A stretch of 64,000 bases of DNA from Amycolatopsis azurea DSM 43854 (GTDB lineage: Bacteria; Actinomycetota; Actinomycetes; Mycobacteriales; Pseudonocardiaceae), in assembly GCF_001995215.1 (NCBI RefSeq), contig NZ_MUXN01000016.1, forward strand, positions 379,705-443,704. The letters run 5' to 3'. Of the stretch, positions 17,728 through 26,388 are shown one piece after another. Made by a program: the position numbers and the translations under genes. The notes under the pieces are model-generated. The model worked only from the letters and a program-made list of their open reading frames with translations. It made no database searches and had not been told where the DNA came from. Within the stretch, counting starts at the first letter, position 1, and each line of letters opens with the position of its first letter.

Positions 17728-20001
17728 TCAGCCCAGCTCGGCCCGGACCGTCTGAGCGGCCTCGACCAGGTTCCGCAGGGCGGGTTCGACTTCGGCGTAG
17801 CCACGGGTCTTCAGACCGCAGTCCGGGTTGACCCAGATCCGCTCGGCGGGCACGGCGCCGACGGCGGTCCGCAGCAGCCCGCTGACCTCGTCGACGCCGG
17901 GGACGCGCGGCGAGTGGATGTCGTACACGCCGGGCCCGACACCGCGGCCGAAGCCCGCCGCGCCGAGATCGGTGACGACCTCCATCTTCGACCGCGCGGC
18001 CTCGATGCTGGTGACGTCGGCGTCGAGCGCGTCGATCGCCTTGACCACCTCGCCGAACTCCGAATAGCACATGTGCGTGTGGATCTGCGTCGCGTCGGAG
18101 ATGCCGGACGTCGCCAGGCGGAACGACGAAACCGCCCAGGCGAAGTACGCCTCGTGCGCCGCGGCACGCAGGGGGAGCAGTTCCCGCAGCGCGGGCTCGT
18201 CGACCTGGATGACGCGGATGCCCGCCTCCTGCAGGTCGTGCACCTCGTCGCGGATGGCCAGCGCCACCTGGCGGGCGGTCTCGCCCAGCGGCTGGTCGTC
18301 GCGGACGAACGACCACGCCAGGATCGTCACCGGACCGGTCAGCATTCCCTTGACGGGCTTGCCGGTCAGGCTCTGCGCGTAGCGCGCCCACTCGACGGTC
18401 ATCGGCTCCGGACGCGAGACGTCGCCGTACAGGATCGGCGGCCGCACGCACCGCGAACCGTAGGACTGCACCCAGCCGAAGTCGGTCGCGGCGAATCCGG
18501 CGAGCCGTTCGGCGAAGTACTGCACCATGTCGTTGCGCTCGGGTTCACCGTGCACCAGCACGTCCAGGCCGAGGTCCTCCTGCAACCGGACGACGTGCTC
18601 GATCTCCGCCTTCATCGCGGCCTCGTAGCCCGCGTCGTCCAGCGAACCCGCCTTGTGCGCGGCCCGCGCCTTGCGGACCTCGGTGGTCTGCGGGAACGAG
18701 CCGATCGTCGTGCTCGGCAGCGGCGGCAGGTTCAGCGCGGCCTGTTGCGCCGCCGCGCGCCGGGCGTAGGGGGAGCGGACGGTGTCCTCCGGCCGCAGCG
18801 CTTCCAACCGGGCACGCACGCTCGCGTCGGCCAGGTCGGCGGCCGTGGCACGGTCGCCGGCCGCGGCGCGGGCGACGGACAGGTCGACGCCGTCCTCCTT
18901 CAACGCGCGCCCGAGCAGGACGACCTCGTCGACCTTCTGTTTGGCGAAGGCGAGCCAGCCCTTCAGCCGCGGGTGGAGCCCGTCCTCCCGCTCGACGTCA
19001 TAGGGCACGTGCAGCAGCGAGCAGGACGTCGAGACGCTGACCGACTTCGCGGTGCCGAGCAGCGTCGCCGCCCGGCCGAGCGCGCGGGCCGGGTCGGTGC
19101 GCCAGACGTTGCGCCCGTCCACGATCCCGGCCAGGACCTCTTTGTCGCGCAAGGCGGGCTCGGCCACGACAGCGTCCACAAAGGACTCGTCGGTGACGAG
19201 GTCGACGGCGACCGCGTCGATCGGGGAGCGGGCGAGCACGCCCAGGCCACGACCGAGACCGCCGAAGTACCCGGCGACCAGGATCTTCGGCCGCGCGGTC
19301 GCTTTCGCGAGGCGGTGGTAGGCGCGGATGAGTGCGTTCAGTTCCTGCTCGGTGCGGTCTCCCGCGAACGCGGGCTCGTCGAACTGGACCCATTCGACGC
19401 CTTCGTCGTGCAGGCGCCGCAGCAGTTCGACGTAGCCGTCGAGGAGGTTGTCGAGCAGGTCCAGCGGTCGGAAGCCTTCTGGGGCGCCCTCGGCCGCCTT
19501 CGCGAGCAGCAGGAACGTCACCGGGCCCACGAGCACCGGCCGGGTCTCGACGCCGATCGCGCGGGCCTCGCGGTACTCGTCCAGCGGTTTGGTGCCGGTG
19601 AGCGAGAACGCCGTGTCCGGGCCCAGTTCGGGGACGATGTAGTGGTAGTTCGTGTCGAACCACTTCGTCATCTCCATCGCCGGCGCGTCCTGCACCCCGC
19701 GTGCGGCGGCGAAGTAGGTGTCGAGCGGCGAAAGACCGAGCGTCGTGAAGCGCTCCGGCAGCGCGCCGAACAGCTCGGTGGTGTCGAGCACCTGGTCGTA
19801 GTGGGAGAACGTGTTGGACGGGACGGAATCCAGCCCCGCCTCCTTGAGGTCCCGCCAGGTTCGGGTCCGCAGCGCGCGGCCGGTGTCCAGCAGTTCGGCC
19901 TCGTCGATCTTGCCCGCCCAGTAGCGTTCGAGCGAACGCTTGAGTTCCCGGTCCGGTCCGATCCGGGGATAGCCCAGCACTGTCGTGCCGATTTCGGTCA
20001 C
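17728..20001 (-). CDS. metE: Cobalamin-independent methionine synthase
   Basis: 757 residues, the full length for MetE. It catalyses the last step of methionine synthesis, moving the methyl group from 5-methyltetrahydropteroyl-triglutamate to homocysteine in the cytoplasm. The N-terminal half begins TTVLGYPRIGPDRELK; the catalytic C-terminal half carries SFPQTTEVRKARA and the zinc ligands His and Cys in IHTHMCYSEF plus Cys in NPDCGLKTRGY. The start is GTG at 20001 with GGAGAG upstream. A cobalamin riboswitch lies in the leader, so expression should fall when B12 is plentiful and a B12-dependent MetH elsewhere in the genome can take over. Confidence 0.97.
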   Translation of the reverse strand: MTEIGTTVLGYPRIGPDRELKRSLERYWAGKIDEAELLDTGRALRTRTWRDLKEAGLDSVPSNTFSHYDQVLDTTELFGALPERFTTLGLSPLDTYFAAARGVQDAPAMEMTKWFDTNYHYIVPELGPDTAFSLTGTKPLDEYREARAIGVETRPVLVGPVTFLLLAKAAEGAPEGFRPLDLLDNLLDGYVELLRRLHDEGVEWVQFDEPAFAGDRTEQELNALIRAYHRLAKATARPKILVAGYFGGLGRGLGVLARSPIDAVAVDLVTDESFVDAVVAEPALRDKEVLAGIVDGRNVWRTDPARALGRAATLLGTAKSVSVSTSCSLLHVPYDVEREDGLHPRLKGWLAFAKQKVDEVVLLGRALKEDGVDLSVARAAAGDRATAADLADASVRARLEALRPEDTVRSPYARRAAAQQAALNLPPLPSTTIGSFPQTTEVRKARAAHKAGSLDDAGYEAAMKAEIEHVVRLQEDLGLDVLVHGEPERNDMVQYFAERLAGFAATDFGWVQSYGSRCVRPPILYGDVSRPEPMTVEWARYAQSLTGKPVKGMLTGPVTILAWSFVRDDQPLGETARQVALAIRDEVHDLQEAGIRVIQVDEPALRELLPLRAAAHEAYFAWAVSSFRLATSGISDATQIHTHMCYSEFGEVVKAIDALDADVTSIEAARSKMEVVTDLGAAGFGRGVGPGVYDIHSPRVPGVDEVSGLLRTAVGAVPAERIWVNPDCGLKTRGYAEVEPALRNLVEAAQTVRAELG

Positions 20002-20118
20002 AGCTCTCTCCTCGCGAGCTTGTCGTCGGAGCCCGGAGCGCGCGCAGGAGTGACCGTCGTTCGGTCGTGCCCATCCCACGAGGCCCGGACTCACGCACGC
20101 CGTCGGCGCGCGTACCAC

Positions 20119-20326
20119 GGGCAGGTCTTCGGACTCGTGGGCGACGCGCTCGCTCCTACCGGCCGTCGCTTCCCGGGTGCCATACCCAGTGCTTTACCGT
20201 GTCTCGCACGGTGACGGCTTTCGTTCCCACATACCGCTGCGGGGCAGTCCCGGATTCTCACCGGGTTCCCTGTTACCTCGACCGGCCTGGAGGGCCGGGC
20301 GAACCAGTAGCACTCCGGAGCGTACT
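20119..20326 (-). promoter_or_regulatory. Cobalamin (adenosyl-B12) riboswitch of metE
   Basis: Read on the minus strand, the leader contains in order: GGTTCGCCCGG near the 5' end, GGGAACCCGGTGAGAATCC, the B12-box-like GACTGCCCCGCAGCGGT (complement of about 20232-20248), CCCGGGAAG, GACGGCCGGTAGGAGCGAG and the terminal GTCCGAAGACCTGCC. These are the conserved core segments of the cobalamin riboswitch. It ends about 118 bases before the metE start. In this family, ligand binding represses expression. Confidence 0.93.
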
Positions 20327-20366
20327 CAGGCCCGCTACAGGGGCGCCCGAATGTGAGAAAAGTCTG

Positions 20367-20936
20367 TCACCGCTGGCGGCGCAGCCCGTCCAGCAGGAGG
20401 GTGACGACACCGTCGGCCTCGGTCCGCCAACCGGGGCGGTCATGGGCCGCGCCGATGCCGTGCAGCGCCATCATCACGGCGCCGGCGTCCACGTCGTCGC
20501 GAACGGCGCCGTCCCGTACGGCGGCGGCCACCAGGGCGGTGACGGCCTCTTCCAGCGCTCGGCTGCCCTCGGCGAGGGTGCTCGAACGATCGGCCATGAT
20601 CGTGGCCAGCGTCCGGGCCAGGCCCGCATGGGCGGCTATGTGGTCGACCATGTCGCGAAGGAAGGTCGACAGAGCCTCCGCCGCGGGCAGCGTCGCCTCC
20701 AGATGCCGGGCGCGGTCGCACAGCGCGGCGACTTCCCCGTGGTAGACCGCCTCGGCCAGCGCCTCCCGGGTGGGGAAGTGGCGGTACAGCGTGCCGGTGC
20801 CCACGCCCGCCAGCCGGGCGAAGTCATCGAAACGCAGGTCGAAGAAGCATCCGGCGTCGAAGAACTCCCTGGCCTTGGCGAGGAGGGCGTCGCGCTTGCG
20901 CCGGGCGTCGGCCCGTAACGGCTTGTCGGCGGTCAT
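20367..20936 (-). CDS. TetR-family repressor
   Basis: 189 residues. The N-terminal HTH is clear (FDDFARLAGVGTGTLYRHFPTREAL, about residues 38-62), followed by an all-helical ligand domain ending in DGLRRQR. It is divergent from the oxidoreductase at 21027 and the shared spacer contains two perfect copies of TGGAGATNATCTCCA, so this protein very probably represses both itself and its neighbour. The start is ATG at 20936. The inducer is unknown; related proteins respond to small hydrophobic molecules. Confidence 0.88.
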   Translation of the reverse strand: MTADKPLRADARRKRDALLAKAREFFDAGCFFDLRFDDFARLAGVGTGTLYRHFPTREALAEAVYHGEVAALCDRARHLEATLPAAEALSTFLRDMVDHIAAHAGLARTLATIMADRSSTLAEGSRALEEAVTALVAAAVRDGAVRDDVDAGAVMMALHGIGAAHDRPGWRTEADGVVTLLLDGLRRQR

Positions 20937-20949
20937 GCGCTCCCTCGCG

Positions 20950-20999
20950 TTGACAAGTGGAGATCATCTCCATATTTTCGAAAGTGGAGATAATCTCCA
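20950..20999 (+). promoter_or_regulatory. Promoter with two perfect TetR operators
   Basis: A -35 TTGACA (20950-20955), a 17-base spacer and a -10 TATTTT (20973-20978) point toward the oxidoreductase gene. Operator 1, TGGAGATCATCTCCA (20958-20972), fills the spacer; operator 2, TGGAGATAATCTCCA (20985-20999), covers the start region. Centres are 27 bases apart. Confidence 0.82.
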
Positions 21000-21026
21000 A
21001 ATCGATCGTACCCCGTGAGGTGCACC

Positions 21027-21977
21027 TTGAAGATCCTGATGTTCGGCCGCGGCGTGATCGCCACCATCTACGGCTGGGCCCTGCGACGAGCGGGACATGA
21101 CGTCGAGTTCTACGTCCGGCCGGGCCGCGCGGCGGAGTACGGGGACGCGGTGGACCTCGACCTGCTCGACACGCGGCGCCGGGTGTGGGGGCAGCGCGTC
21201 GTCGAGAAATGGCCGGTGCGCCTTCGCGAGACGCTGGAGCCGGACCACGATTTCGACTTGATCGTGCTCAGCGTGTCGCACCACCGCCTCGCGGAGGCGG
21301 CGGACTTCCTGGCCCCGCGTGTCGGCGAGGCGACGGTGCTGGTCTTCGGCAACATCTGGACCGAGCCGACGGACGCGGTCGACCCACTGCCTCTCGACCG
21401 GGTCGCCTGGGGTTTTCCTCAGGCCGGTGGCGGTTTCGGCGCGGACGGCGTGCTCCGCGGGATGCTGATGCCGTCGGTCATCTTCGGCACTCTCGACCGG
21501 CCCCCGAATGATCGGGAGCGGGCCGTGCGGCAGGCGTTTCGCGAGGCCGGGCTCCGGATCAAGGAGCGGCCCGACTTCCGCGGCTGGTTGTGGGTCCATT
21601 TCGCGTCGGACGCCGGCCTCCTCTCGCAGGGCCTGCGGCTGGGCTCCCTGTCCAAGCTGGCCGGGTCGGCGGGCGGCCTGCGCGAGGGGTTGCTGACCGC
21701 CCGCGAGCTGCTGCCGCTTCTCGAGGCACGCGGCCTCGACCTGCGACGTCACCGGGTCGGAGTGCTGCCGTTCCGGGCGCCCACCTGGCTGACGGCCGGC
21801 GTGCTCGCATGGCTGACCGCTCATGTCGCCGTGGCGCGCGTGAGTGTCACGGCGCACTCCGACCCCGACGCCGAGGAGCCACGTGAGGTCTGCCGGGACA
21901 CCCTGGCCGAAGCGCGGCGGTTGGGCGTCTCGGTACCGCGCCTGGAGGCGGCGGAACCGTACTTCGCCCGGGCCTGA
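21027..21977 (+). CDS. Ketopantoate-reductase-like NAD(P) oxidoreductase
   Basis: 316 residues from a TTG at 21027 (LKILMFGRGVIATIYGWAL), chosen because GAGG (21017-21020) lies 6 bases upstream; GTG at 21015 is the alternative. The N-terminus is a Rossmann dinucleotide fold of the ApbA/PanE type (FGRGVIATIYG, GHDVEFYVRP), and the C-terminal helical part has WVHFASDAGLLSQG in the place of the PanE catalytic helix. True PanE makes pantoate; this family is broad and the gene is probably a TetR-controlled dehydrogenase of unknown substrate rather than a vitamin gene. It is under the operator pair described above. Confidence 0.7.
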   Translation: MKILMFGRGVIATIYGWALRRAGHDVEFYVRPGRAAEYGDAVDLDLLDTRRRVWGQRVVEKWPVRLRETLEPDHDFDLIVLSVSHHRLAEAADFLAPRVGEATVLVFGNIWTEPTDAVDPLPLDRVAWGFPQAGGGFGADGVLRGMLMPSVIFGTLDRPPNDRERAVRQAFREAGLRIKERPDFRGWLWVHFASDAGLLSQGLRLGSLSKLAGSAGGLREGLLTARELLPLLEARGLDLRRHRVGVLPFRAPTWLTAGVLAWLTAHVAVARVSVTAHSDPDAEEPREVCRDTLAEARRLGVSVPRLEAAEPYFARA

Positions 21978-21978
21978 A

Positions 21979-22033
21979 GTACATGAAGGCCCCCTTCCTG
22001 TACCTAGGCGCAAGGAAGGGGGCCTTCATGTAC
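21979..22033. repeat. Intergenic palindrome, family B
   Basis: Identical to the 17670-17724 copy: 21-base arms and a 13-base centre. It fills most of the gap between two convergent genes (stops at 21977 and 22046), a position suited to a bidirectional terminator. Confidence 0.95.
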
Positions 22034-22045
22034 TGCTGCGGACTG

Positions 22046-23122
22046 TCAGTCCCAGTCGAGGGCGCCACCGGACTGGTACTCGATGACGCGGGTCTCGAAG
22101 AAGTTCTTCTCCTTCTTGAGGTCCATCGCCTCCGACATCCACGGGAACGGGTTCTCCGTCTCGCCGAAGATCGGCTGGAGACCGATCTGCTGCGCCCGCC
22201 GGTCGGTGATGAAGTGCATGTACTGCTCGATCAGCTCGGCCGACAGCCCGAGCATGCCGCGCGGCATGGTGTCGCGGGCGTAGGCGACCTCGAGCTCACA
22301 GGCCTCGGTCAGCATGCCGCGGATCTCCGCCTGGAACTCTTCGGTCCACAGGTGCGGGTTCTCGATCTTGATCTGGTTGATGCAGTCGATGCCGAAGTTC
22401 AGGTGGATCGACTCGTCGCGCAGGATGTACTGGTACTGCTCGGCGATACCGATCATCTTGTTCCGGCGGCCGAGCGAGAGGATCTGCGCGAAGCCGGTGT
22501 AGAACCACATGCCCTCGAAGATCACGTAGAACGCGACCAGGTCACGCAGGAAGTTCTGGTCGGCTTCGGGGGTGCCGGTCTCGAAGTCCGGGTTCTCCAG
22601 GTTCTGCGTGTACTTCAGCGCCCACGCGTCCTTCTCCGAGATGGAGGGGACTTCGCGGTACATGTTGAACAGCTCGCCCTCGACCAGGCCGAGGCTCTCG
22701 CAGATGTACTGGAAGGTGTGCGTGTGCACGGCCTCCTCGAACGCCTGGCGCAGCAGGTACTGGCGGCATTCGGGGTTGGTGATCTGGCGGTACACCGCGA
22801 GCACGATGTTGTTGGCCACCAGCGATTCCGCGGTGGCGAAGAAGCCGAGGTTGCGCTTGAGCATGGTGCGCTCGTCCTCGGTGAGACCGTCGGGCGACTT
22901 CCACAGCGCGATGTCGGCCTGCATGGCGACCTCGGTCGGCATCCAGTGGTTGTTGCAGCCGGCGAGGTACTTCTCCCACGCCCAGGTGTACTTCATCGGC
23001 AGCAGCTGGTTGACGTCGGCGCGGGCGTTGATCATCCGCTTGTCGTCGACGTTGATGCGGGCGGCGCCGACTTCGATCTCACCGAGGCCGGTGGCGTCGG
23101 TGGAAGCGTCAAAGGTGGTCAT
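22046..23122 (-). CDS. nrdB: Ribonucleotide reductase small subunit, class Ic (R2c) type
   Basis: 358 residues, ferritin-like fold. Metal ligands are E99, E130, H133, E203, E237 and H240. The residue at the radical-Tyr position (E-x-x-H-x-x-x-Y in class Ia) is Phe137, in EEAVHTHTFQYI. This spacing equals that of the Chlamydia trachomatis Mn/Fe subunit (E89, E120, H123, F127, E193, E227, H230, from memory) plus ten throughout, and the first ligand is Glu, also as in that subunit. The protein therefore most likely stores its oxidant in a Mn(IV)/Fe(III) centre. It works with NrdA to make deoxyribonucleotides. The ATG at 23122 (MTTFDAST) is preferred; GTG at 23134 is possible. It follows nrdA by 80 bases. 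Confidence 0.93.
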   Translation of the reverse strand: MTTFDASTDATGLGEIEVGAARINVDDKRMINARADVNQLLPMKYTWAWEKYLAGCNNHWMPTEVAMQADIALWKSPDGLTEDERTMLKRNLGFFATAESLVANNIVLAVYRQITNPECRQYLLRQAFEEAVHTHTFQYICESLGLVEGELFNMYREVPSISEKDAWALKYTQNLENPDFETGTPEADQNFLRDLVAFYVIFEGMWFYTGFAQILSLGRRNKMIGIAEQYQYILRDESIHLNFGIDCINQIKIENPHLWTEEFQAEIRGMLTEACELEVAYARDTMPRGMLGLSAELIEQYMHFITDRRAQQIGLQPIFGETENPFPWMSEAMDLKKEKNFFETRVIEYQSGGALDWD

Positions 23123-23150
23123 AGAGCGGCTCACTTTGAGAGTTGGGGTG

Positions 23151-23196
23151 GTCGTGAGTGGCGATTCGGGTCAGAACCCGAATCGCCACTCACGAC
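23151..23196. repeat. Intergenic palindrome, family C, inside the nrdAB operon
   Basis: Arms GTCGTGAGTGGCGATTCGGG (23151-23170) and its complement (23177-23196) flank a 6-base loop. It lies between the nrdA stop (23203) and the nrdB start, where a stem could modulate the ratio of the two subunits. Confidence 0.93.
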
Positions 23197-23202
23197 CGGA
23201 GG

Positions 23203-26166
23203 TCACTGGCAGGCTTCGCAGTCGGGGTCGTCGATCCGGCAGGCGGCACCGTCGGTGGCGACGAAGTCGACGTCCGAGACCTGCGGCATCTCCTTGGGCT
23301 CCGGCTTGGCGGCCGGGGCGGTCACCGGCACGGCCGGGACGGCGGCGGACGGAGACGGCGAGACCGCGGCGGTGGCCGACGGCGCGGGCGACGCGGCAGG
23401 AGCCGGGGCCGGGGTGGCCGAGACCGCGTTCAGCTTGCCGTCGGTGCCGCGCAGGGTGCTCTTCTCCACGTGCGTCGCGGACCGCGCCCGCAGGTAGTAC
23501 GTGGTCTTGAGGCCCTTGTGCCAGGCGTAGCGGTACAGCTCGTCGAGCTTGCGGCCGCTGGGCGCCGCGATGTACAGGTTCAGCGACTGCGCCTGGTCGA
23601 TCCACTTCTGACGACGTGAACCTGCGTCCACGAGCCACTTCGACTCGATTTCGAACGCGGTCGCGTACAGCGCCTTCAGGTCGTCCGGCACGCGGTCGAT
23701 CTGGCCGAGGCTGCCGTCGAAGTACTTCAGGTCCGAGACCATGACCTCGTCCCACAGCCCGCGCTCCTTGAGCGAGCGGACCAGGTGCGGGTTCACCACG
23801 GTGAAGTCACCGGACATGTTCGACTTGACGAACAGGTTCTGGAACAGCGGCTCGATCGACTGCCCGACGCCCACGATGTTGGAGATCGTCGCGGTCGGCG
23901 CGATCGCCATCACGTTGGAGTTGCGCATGCCGACGGTCTTGACCCGCTCGCGCAGCGGCGCCCAGTCCAAAGTGGACGAGGTGTCGACGTCGAGCGCGTC
24001 GCCCTGGCGGGCGTCGATCAGCAGCTGCATCGAGTCGATCGGCAGGATTCCCTTGCTCCACAAGGAACCCTCGAACGTCTGGTACTGGCCGCGTTCCTCG
24101 GCGAGGTCGGTCGACGCCGAGATCGCGTAGTAGCTGATGTGCTCCATGCTGGTGTCCGCGAACTGGACGGCCTCTTCCGAGGACAGCGGGACACCGATCT
24201 CGAACAGCGCGTCCTGGAAGCCCATCAGGCCCAGCCCGATCGGGCGGTGCCGCAGGTTGGAGCGGCGTGCTTCCGGGATGGTGTAGAAGTTGATGTCGAT
24301 CACGTTGTCGAGCATGCGGACAGCGGTGCGCACGGTCTTCTCGAGGCGCTTCGCGTCGATGCCCTCGGGGGTGACGTGCTTGAGCAGGTTCACCGAGCCG
24401 AGGTTGCAGACCGCGACCTCGTCGGTGGTGGTGTTCAGGGTGATCTCGGTGCACAGGTTGGACGAGTGCACGACACCCACGTGCTGCTGCGGCGAGCGCA
24501 GGTTGCACGGGTCCTTGAAGGTGATCCACGGGTGGCCGGTCTCGAACAGCATGGTCAGCATGCGGCGCCACAGGTCGATCGCGCGGACCTTGCGGAACAC
24601 CTTCAGCTCACCGCGTTCGGCGGCGGCCTCGTACTCGCGGTAGCGCTCGGCGAACGCGGTGCCGTAGAGGTCGTGCAGGTCCGGGGTCTCGTTCGGCGAG
24701 AACAGCGTCCACTGCGCGTCTGCCTCGACCCGGCGGAGGAACTCGTCCGGCACCCAGTTCGCGGTGTTCATGTCGTGCGTACGACGACGGTCGTCACCGG
24801 TGTTCTTGCGCAGGTCGAGGAATTCCTCGATGTCCACGTGCCAGGTCTCGAGGTACGCGCAGGCCGCGCCCTTGCGCTTGCCGCCCTGGTTCACCGCGAC
24901 GGCGGTGTCGTTGGCGATCTTGAGGAACGGCACGACACCCTGCGACTGGCCGTTGGTGCCCTTGATGTGCGCGCCGAGGCCGCGGACCGGGGTCCAGTCG
25001 TTGCCGAGACCGCCCGAGTACTTCGCCAGCAGCGCGTTGTTCTTGTACGCCTGGAAGATCGAGTCCAGGTCGTCGTCGACGGTGGTCAGGAAGCAGGACG
25101 ACAGCTGCGGGCGCGTGGTGCCCGAGTTGAACAGCGTCGGGGTGGACGCCATGAAGTGGAACGACGAGAGCAGCTCGTAGAACTCGATCGCGCGGGCCTC
25201 ACGGTCGTCCTCGCGGATCGCCAGACCCATCGCGACGCGCATGAAGAACGCCTGCGGCAGCTCGAAGCGGACGCCGTTGTGGTGCTGGAAGTACCGGTCG
25301 TACAGGGTCTGCAGGCCCAGGAAGCCGAAGTCGAGGTCACGCTCGGCGTGGATGGCCGCGGTGATCTTGTCCAGGTCGAAGGTCTGCAGCTCCGGGTTGA
25401 CCAGCTCCAGCTCGATGGCGCGCTTGAGGTAGTCCCGGAAGTACTGCGGGTACCGGGTGGTCATCTCGTCCTGGCTGGCCTGCTGCGGCACGCCCGCGAG
25501 GTAGCTGAGCGCCTCGCCGCGGAGCTTGTCCGCCAGCAGCCGGGCGCTGACGTAGGAGTAGTTCGGCTCCTGCTCGACGAGCACGCGCGCGGCCATGATC
25601 TGGGCGAGGGCGAGCTCGTCGGCGCTGATGCCGTCGTAGAGGTTGCGCTTGGCCTCGGCCAGCACCGGCTCGGCCGAGACGTCGTCGAGTCCGGCGACGG
25701 CCTCGCCGACCACGTGCGAGACGCGGGCCCAGTCGAGCGGGCGGAGCGAACCGTCTGCCGCCTTGACGCTGATGGCGACGTCGGACGACGCGGGCTTCTC
25801 GGACTCGCGGGCCTTCGCGCGCTCGTCGCGGTAGAGGACGTACGCGCGGGCGACCTTGTGGTGCTCGCCGCGCATCAGCGCGAGCTCGACGATGTCCTGG
25901 ATCTGCTCGATGTGCAGCGCGGTCTCGGGGCCGGCGTGGCGGAGCAGGGTGGTCTCGATCTGCTCGGTCAATTCCTTGACCAGGTGGTGGATCCGCGACG
26001 AGGCGGCCGCGTCACCGCCCTCGACGGCGAGGAAGGCCTTGGTCACGGCGACCGAGATCTTGTTCGCGTCGAAGGGGGACACGCTGCCGTCCCGCCGGAT
26101 GACTCGCACGGTCGCGGGCGTGGTGTCCGAAGACGAAGGTGGCCGCTGACCGGTATCGACTGACAT
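23203..26166 (-). CDS. nrdA: Ribonucleotide reductase large subunit with two ATP cones
   Basis: 987 residues, much longer than the about 760 of enterobacterial NrdA but close to chlamydial NrdA. Two N-terminal ATP cones (VIRRDGSVSPFDANKISVA; then VKAADGSLRPLDWARVSHVV) precede the ten-stranded barrel. Active-site elements are complete: Cys in QLSSCFLTT, Asn-x-Cys-x-Glu in SNLCTEI, Cys in AVCNLGSVNLL, and the radical-transfer Tyr pair in TTYYLRARSATH. The tail ends DCEACQ, the CxxC shuttle reduced by thioredoxin/glutaredoxin-type proteins, after an Ala/Pro-rich linker. It reduces ribonucleoside diphosphates. The ATG at 26166 has TTTTGGAG upstream. Tandem cones suggest tight dATP control. Confidence 0.96.
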   Translation of the reverse strand: MSVDTGQRPPSSSDTTPATVRVIRRDGSVSPFDANKISVAVTKAFLAVEGGDAAASSRIHHLVKELTEQIETTLLRHAGPETALHIEQIQDIVELALMRGEHHKVARAYVLYRDERAKARESEKPASSDVAISVKAADGSLRPLDWARVSHVVGEAVAGLDDVSAEPVLAEAKRNLYDGISADELALAQIMAARVLVEQEPNYSYVSARLLADKLRGEALSYLAGVPQQASQDEMTTRYPQYFRDYLKRAIELELVNPELQTFDLDKITAAIHAERDLDFGFLGLQTLYDRYFQHHNGVRFELPQAFFMRVAMGLAIREDDREARAIEFYELLSSFHFMASTPTLFNSGTTRPQLSSCFLTTVDDDLDSIFQAYKNNALLAKYSGGLGNDWTPVRGLGAHIKGTNGQSQGVVPFLKIANDTAVAVNQGGKRKGAACAYLETWHVDIEEFLDLRKNTGDDRRRTHDMNTANWVPDEFLRRVEADAQWTLFSPNETPDLHDLYGTAFAERYREYEAAAERGELKVFRKVRAIDLWRRMLTMLFETGHPWITFKDPCNLRSPQQHVGVVHSSNLCTEITLNTTTDEVAVCNLGSVNLLKHVTPEGIDAKRLEKTVRTAVRMLDNVIDINFYTIPEARRSNLRHRPIGLGLMGFQDALFEIGVPLSSEEAVQFADTSMEHISYYAISASTDLAEERGQYQTFEGSLWSKGILPIDSMQLLIDARQGDALDVDTSSTLDWAPLRERVKTVGMRNSNVMAIAPTATISNIVGVGQSIEPLFQNLFVKSNMSGDFTVVNPHLVRSLKERGLWDEVMVSDLKYFDGSLGQIDRVPDDLKALYATAFEIESKWLVDAGSRRQKWIDQAQSLNLYIAAPSGRKLDELYRYAWHKGLKTTYYLRARSATHVEKSTLRGTDGKLNAVSATPAPAPAASPAPSATAAVSPSPSAAVPAVPVTAPAAKPEPKEMPQVSDVDFVATDGAACRIDDPDCEACQ

Positions 26167-26388
26167 GCATGTCTCCAAAAGGGCGCGTCGAAGCACCACA
26201 AGGCCTCACAAGGCCGTGCGCTGCACGTTCACAAAGCTGTCCGACAACCGCTCCCGAGCGGTCTCCCCGTCGCTGGGCGGTGCCGGTTCCCAGAGACTAC
26301 ATGTAGGGGTCGGAGGCTGCACGTGCCCCAATGGGTGGCGTGTCGTGGTCTCACCCTGGCGGGTTAGACGATCACGCTGGGCTGCTGG

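Noticed and set aside
17674..20214. Frames beginning with ATGAAGGCCCCC inside family B palindromes (also 21983, 42617-44434)
   Set aside because: The start codon lies in a repeated hairpin and the frame continues antisense to metE, nrdB or the binding-protein gene; it is an artefact of the repeat.
21027..21977. Pantothenate biosynthesis gene panE
   Set aside because: The cofactor and catalytic segments deviate from PanE, and it is controlled by a local TetR repressor rather than sitting with pan genes.
26297..26306. CTACATGTAG as a possible NrdR box upstream of nrdA
   Set aside because: Only one palindrome resembling the consensus was found; NrdR needs two boxes about 30 bases apart and the nearest second dyad (26319-26326) is 21 bases away and dissimilar.
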